Source: Aliarcobacter sp017996075 (GTDB taxonomy: Bacteria; Campylobacterota; Campylobacteria; Campylobacterales; Arcobacteraceae). From it: DNA of 64,000 nt. The notes beneath the pieces are model-generated. The model did no database searches, had not been told where the DNA came from, and saw nothing but the letters and a program-made list of their open reading frames with translations. The position numbers and the translations under genes are program-made. The stretch lies in assembly GCF_051062515.1 (NCBI RefSeq), contig NZ_JAMXEK010000003.1; one strand, 5' to 3'. Positions 60,597-64,000 of this stretch are shown here, piece by piece (the stretch's first letter is position 1; every line of letters begins with the position of its first letter).

Positions 60597-61628
60597 ATGA
60601 GAGAATTAAAAATTTTAGCAGTAGTAGTAGTATTAACTCTTATTACTTACTGGGGAGTTGAGCCTTTTGCTCACTCACAAATGCATCCGCATGTTGATCC
60701 TGTAAACTACAACTTTGAAGAATCTGATAGAACTACTTCAAAAGAAGCAGTTGAAAAAGCACAAAAAGCTTTAGCTGAAGCTGAGAAAAAAGCAGATGAA
60801 AAAGCTATTAAAGGAGCAAAAGCTGATTTAGAAGCAGCTTTAACTTTTGAAAAAACTATCAATGCTTTTTGGGATGCTAATAAATCTGCAATAACGGCAA
60901 CTCCTAATGTTGCAAATGGTGAAGCTTTAGTAACGGCAAACTGTACAGCTTGTCATAGTATTGAATCAAAAGGTTTTCCAAAATTAATGGATGATGCATC
61001 TACAGCTGGTGCTTATGGTGTTGCAACTCCTGATTTAGGAAGTGCAGGTAAGCTTTATTCTAAAGATTATTTAATTGCTTTTATTAATAATCCAGCACTT
61101 GCATCAAAAGTTTCTCATAAATTTACAGATGGAAGATCTCATCCAATGCCTAGTTATGAGTTAATGAATACTCCGCAAGAGATTGCTGATATGGTTGCAT
61201 ATTTACAATCAATTGCTCCAAAAGAGATGACAAATAAAGAAGTTTTTGCTGATGCTTGTCAAAGATGTCATGGTATCAAATATGCTGATATGCAAAAAGG
61301 AACAATGGGTGCATTCTCACCTGATGCTGATATTAAAAAATATATGGGAAAACTTCCTCCAGATTTATCTCAATATATTATTAGTAGAGGTCCTGACTAT
61401 TTAGGTAAATTTATAAATGACCCTCAAAAACTACTTGAAGGTACTGCAATGCCTAGAGTTGGTTTAAATCAAGAATCTCAAGAACAAGTTATAAAATATC
61501 TTGAAGAAATAGGAGCTTCTAAAAAAGCGGAAAGAGAAGAGTTAGGTCCTAAATTCCTAATCTATCTAGTAATTTTCGCAATCTTCGCATTTTTATGGAA
61601 AGCAAGTAAATGGAGAGATGTTCACTAA
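60597..61628 (+). CDS. petC: Diheme cytochrome c1-type subunit
   Basis: The 343-residue protein is the cytochrome c subunit that receives electrons from the Rieske protein. It has an N-terminal membrane anchor (KILAVVVVLTLITYWGVEP) and two haem motifs, CTACH at 116-120 and CQRCHG near 220, so it is the diheme type characteristic of this phylum rather than the monoheme mitochondrial type. A C-terminal helix (FLIYLVIFAIFAFLWKASKW) anchors it again. Residues 48-90 are an Ala/Lys/Glu-rich coiled coil inserted before the first haem domain. A terminator follows. Confidence 0.95.
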   Translation: MRELKILAVVVVLTLITYWGVEPFAHSQMHPHVDPVNYNFEESDRTTSKEAVEKAQKALAEAEKKADEKAIKGAKADLEAALTFEKTINAFWDANKSAITATPNVANGEALVTANCTACHSIESKGFPKLMDDASTAGAYGVATPDLGSAGKLYSKDYLIAFINNPALASKVSHKFTDGRSHPMPSYELMNTPQEIADMVAYLQSIAPKEMTNKEVFADACQRCHGIKYADMQKGTMGAFSPDADIKKYMGKLPPDLSQYIISRGPDYLGKFINDPQKLLEGTAMPRVGLNQESQEQVIKYLEEIGASKKAEREELGPKFLIYLVIFAIFAFLWKASKWRDVH

Positions 61629-61646
61629 GAACATCTATTCAAAATT

Positions 61647-61680
61647 AAAAAGCTAGGAGTTACTACTTCTAGCTTTTTTT
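61647..61680 (+). terminator. Terminator of petABC
   Basis: AAAAAGCTAG (61647-61656) pairs with CTAGCTTTTT (61669-61678), extended by partial pairing of GAG/CTT, and ends in a T run 18 nt past the petC stop. It may also serve the convergent rsmE transcript. Confidence 0.85.
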
Positions 61681-61689
61681 ATTTCTATT

Positions 61690-62361
61690 TTATAATATTA
61701 TTTTAGAAGTAGCAGATATTATAGCTGTTTGTGATTTTAAAATAAGATTTGAACTAAATCCAACAATAAAATTCTTATTAAAAAGTTCTCTCTCTCTTTT
61801 TGAAAATCCACCTTCTGTTCCAATCATTAAAGTTTTAATATCTGATACTTTACTATCTATAGAAGTTTGAGAAAAATCTAAAAAATATGCATCTGGATTA
61901 TCTGCTATAAAAGTATCAATATTTTTATAAATATCAAGTTTTATAATGCTACTTCTTCCACATTGAGATGATGAATTTATCAATATTTTTTCTAATTTTT
62001 CAAAATTTATTTTAAAATTTTTTTGTGAAAAATCACTATAAACAAAAGTAATTTTATCAACTCCTAGTTCATTTAAACTAGCTATATTTTCATAAATAGT
62101 TTTTGGATCAACAATACACCAAGCAAGATGAATTTTTTTACTATTTTCAATAATTTTTTCTTCTTTTTTTAGAAGATTTAAAATTAAACTCTTTTTATCG
62201 ATTTGAGATATTTTATAAGAATACAAAAAATCATCTTCTAAGTTTCTAAAATCTAAAATATCATCAAGCTTATGTCGTCTTGCTTTTATTATATAGTTAT
62301 AATTCTCATCTTCAATTTTTAGAAGCTCATTTTTGGCATTTTTATCATATATAAACTGCAT
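61690..62361 (-). CDS. rsmE: 16S rRNA m3U1498 methyltransferase RsmE
   Basis: RsmE methylates uridine 1498 of 16S rRNA with S-adenosylmethionine. The 223-residue protein has an N-terminal PUA-like domain (about 1-70: NYIIKARRHKLDDILDFRN) and a SPOUT methyltransferase domain with the knot motifs LMIGTEGGFSKRERELF and ILKSQTAIISATSKI. Its ATG overlaps the stop of the upstream membrane-protein gene (TAATG). Length is a little below the usual 240. Confidence 0.92.
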   Translation of the reverse strand: MQFIYDKNAKNELLKIEDENYNYIIKARRHKLDDILDFRNLEDDFLYSYKISQIDKKSLILNLLKKEEKIIENSKKIHLAWCIVDPKTIYENIASLNELGVDKITFVYSDFSQKNFKINFEKLEKILINSSSQCGRSSIIKLDIYKNIDTFIADNPDAYFLDFSQTSIDSKVSDIKTLMIGTEGGFSKRERELFNKNFIVGFSSNLILKSQTAIISATSKIIL

Positions 62362-62765
62362 TAGAATACTTTGCTAATAATATATACAAAAAATAAAACT
62401 GTAATTTCAATAATATAAATCTTCTTTGCATAAATATAAAAATCATCTTGAAGTTTTGTATCAGCAGCTTTTATAACTCTTTGTTTTTTATATCTTTTTA
62501 TCTCAATTACAAGTAAAAATATTGAAGTTGGTATCATTAATGCTATTGTAAAACTAAATTGTTGAGCATAAAAAGCAACTATTGTTCCCGTATAAATTAC
62601 TACAGCATTGCTCAAATGATATATTGGTGTCATAAATTTTAATCTTTTTGCCAAAGATATAAAATCTTTTTTTGTCACAATAGAGTATAAATTAAATAAC
62701 ATAATTCCTAAAAAAATATATATCGCATAAATATGAGTTGTTATCGCACTTTGCATTAGTTCCAT
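62361..62765 (-). CDS. Hypothetical four-helix membrane protein
   Basis: The 134-residue protein has about four hydrophobic segments (roughly 11-30, 46-65, 66-88 and 115-133) and a basic loop (IKRYKKQRVIKAADTKLQ) that should face the cytoplasm. I do not recognise a named family. Translation is coupled to rsmE (stop and start share a base), but a functional link is not evident. Met4 is an alternative start. Confidence 0.7.
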   Translation of the reverse strand: MELMQSAITTHIYAIYIFLGIMLFNLYSIVTKKDFISLAKRLKFMTPIYHLSNAVVIYTGTIVAFYAQQFSFTIALMIPTSIFLLVIEIKRYKKQRVIKAADTKLQDDFYIYAKKIYIIEITVLFFVYIISKVF

Positions 62766-62876
62766 ATTAAGTTTATCTCACTTTTAAAAATTTTTGCTAT
62801 TATATCCAACTTATAATAAGTTTATATTTTTCAATATTTTCATACATTTTTATACAATATAAGGATTTTTTAGTTT

Positions 62877-63563
62877 ATGAATCAAAATTTTAATAAAAAA
62901 GCAGTCGTAATATTAAGTGGTGGAATGGATTCCGCTTTAAGCTCTTATATCGCAAAAAACAGTGGTTATGAATTAATAGCAATTCACTTTAACTATGGTC
63001 AAAGAACTCAAGATAGAGAATTAAAGGCATTTAGAGATATTTGTAAAGAGTTAAATGTTTTAAATAAATATGAGATTGATATTCCATTTTTTTCTCAAAT
63101 TGGAGCTAGTGCATTAACTGATAAAAATATAGATGTTCCAGTAGATGGGATTGAAAAAGGTGTTGTTCCAATTACTTATGTTCCATTTAGAAATGGAATA
63201 TTTTTAAGTATCGCAAGTGCTATTGCTGAAAAAGAAGAGGCAAGTGCTATGTATATTGGAGTTGTAGAAGAGGACAGTTCTGGTTATCCAGATTGTAGTG
63301 ATAGTTTTATTCAAAATATGCAAAAAGCTATAAATGAAGGTACAAAAGAGAATACAAAAATAGAGATTATAACTCCTCTTGTTCATTTAAGTAAAGCTGA
63401 AATTGTAACAGAAGCAATAAAATTAAATGTTCCACTAGAACTTACTTGGTCTTGCTATAAAGAGGAGATTGAAGCTTGTGGAGTTTGTGACTCTTGCAGG
63501 CTTAGATTAAATGGATTTAAAGAAGCAAATCAAAAAGATTTAATACCTTACAAGGAGAGTTGA
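62877..63563 (+). CDS. queC: 7-cyano-7-deazaguanine synthase QueC
   Basis: QueC converts 7-carboxy-7-deazaguanine to preQ0 with ATP and ammonia on the queuosine pathway. The 228-residue protein has the PP-loop VVILSGGMDSALSSYIA, HFNYGQRTQDRE, and VPFRNGIFLSIASAIAEKE. The C-terminal zinc-type cysteines are WSCYKEEIEACGVCDSCRLR. It is followed by queD two bases later in one operon. No preQ1 riboswitch is evident in its leader. Confidence 0.96.
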   Translation: MNQNFNKKAVVILSGGMDSALSSYIAKNSGYELIAIHFNYGQRTQDRELKAFRDICKELNVLNKYEIDIPFFSQIGASALTDKNIDVPVDGIEKGVVPITYVPFRNGIFLSIASAIAEKEEASAMYIGVVEEDSSGYPDCSDSFIQNMQKAINEGTKENTKIEIITPLVHLSKAEIVTEAIKLNVPLELTWSCYKEEIEACGVCDSCRLRLNGFKEANQKDLIPYKES

Positions 63564-63564
63564 A

Positions 63565-64000
63565 ATGTGGGAAATTTCAAAAGAGTTTGATTTTTGTTAT
63601 GGACATAGAGTTTGGTCACAATCATTAAATGTTGAATTTTCACTTGATAGCTGTCTTATGTGTAGGCATCTTCATGGGCACCAAGGTAAGGTAATTGTAT
63701 ATCTAAAGTCTGATACTCTAAAAAGTGGAATGGTTACAGATTTTAAACACTTAAATTGGTTTAAAAAGTTTTTAGATGATGTAATTGATCACAAATTTAT
63801 TATTGATATAAATGATCCACTTTTTTCAACACTTATTCCAAATGTAGATAAAAAAGATTTGATTAGCTTTAAAGAAGATTACAAAACATTAGACCTAACA
63901 AATTTTAAAAATGAACTGCTAGAGCTTTATGAGAGTTATATTATTGTAGATTTTGTACCAACAAGTGAGAATATTTCAGCTTGGCTTTTAAAAATTGTTC
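63565..64000 (+). CDS. queD: 6-carboxytetrahydropterin synthase QueD (cut by window end)
   Basis: The frame starts at ATG 63565, with AAGGAGAG upstream, and is still open at the window edge after 145 codons. It begins MWEISKEFDFCYGHRVWSQ and continues with CRHLHGHQGKVIVYL, VTDFKHLNWFKKFLDDVIDHKFI and VPTSENISAWLL. These are the zinc histidines (GHR, HLHGH), the catalytic Cys region and the PTSENI motif of QueD. QueD makes 6-carboxytetrahydropterin from 7,8-dihydroneopterin triphosphate, two steps before QueC. An insertion around residues 85-115 makes it longer than the 120-residue minimal family. Confidence 0.9.
   Translation, partial: MWEISKEFDFCYGHRVWSQSLNVEFSLDSCLMCRHLHGHQGKVIVYLKSDTLKSGMVTDFKHLNWFKKFLDDVIDHKFIIDINDPLFSTLIPNVDKKDLISFKEDYKTLDLTNFKNELLELYESYIIVDFVPTSENISAWLLKIV

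Noticed and set aside
63204..63386. Open frame antisense to queC
   Set aside because: It lies within a clear QueC gene and has no motif or ribosome site.

Overview
The window is AT-rich, densely coded DNA from a free-living or host-associated member of the Campylobacterota, most likely Arcobacter sensu lato (Aliarcobacter and relatives). That placement is an inference from gene content: a napAGHBFLD-type nitrate reductase operon, a three-gene cytochrome bc1 operon with a diheme cytochrome c1, an isolated atpB, a DUF5718 protein, a CetA/CetB-like energy-taxis pair, an AddA-type helicase-nuclease and many sensor/response-regulator genes. I saw no rRNA or tRNA gene, CRISPR array, prophage, transposase or integrase. 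The left edge carries an outward-facing consensus promoter that may drive an rRNA-type operon lying outside the window.

Layout. 0-7 kb: lipoprotein cytochrome c, clpA-clpS, bioD and a two-gene McrBC restriction system. 7-15 kb: a carbon-metabolism cluster (CitE-like lyase, an acyl-CoA synthetase fused to a second CitE-like domain, a mesaconyl-CoA-hydratase-like protein, a third CitE-like lyase, class I fumarase) and a DUF5718 protein. 15-23 kb: signalling genes (hemerythrin/PAS protein, a histidine-kinase remnant, soluble MCP plus PAS protein, HD-GYP regulator, large hybrid kinase with a periplasmic haem motif). 23-27.6 kb: CoA-binding protein, DHH phosphoesterase, Rrf2 regulator, rpsO, moaA, TrpD2-like protein. 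27.6-36.3 kb: Crp/Fnr regulator, NarX/PilJ-like sensor and the nap operon. 36-48.7 kb: EAL/GGDEF protein, a gene-free stretch with a candidate small RNA, serS, a TonB receptor behind twin palindromes, small periplasmic proteins, two TehA/TsoY-like membrane proteins, a CDF metal exporter and a two-component system. 48.9-64 kb: housekeeping genes (peptidyl-prolyl isomerase, fba, ilvA, atpB, thiE-like, addA, argB, thrC, petABC, rsmE, queC and the start of queD).

The strongest new observation is regulatory. Three promoters in the window, those of napA, petA and the hemerythrin/PAS (DUF438-type) gene, carry a Crp/Fnr-type 5-4-5 site (TTGAC-N4-GTCAA or TTGAC-N4-ATCAA/T) whose centre lies exactly 29.5 bp before the first base of a -10-like hexamer. 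This is class II (-41.5) geometry. The window also encodes a Crp/Fnr protein with an FNR-like ETLSR recognition helix, lacking FNR cysteine clusters, beside an output-less nitrate-sensor-like membrane protein just upstream of nap. I infer a small respiration/nitrogen-oxide regulon.

The second main observation is metabolic. The 7.2-14.8 kb cluster holds the parts expected for interconverting propionyl-CoA plus glyoxylate, methylmalyl-CoA, mesaconyl-CoA and mesaconate/citramalate. One of its three lyase domains is fused to a CoA ligase and has lost the acidic residues expected at two conserved positions. The pathway direction and substrates are inference. All positions and motifs were read by eye, with no database search.
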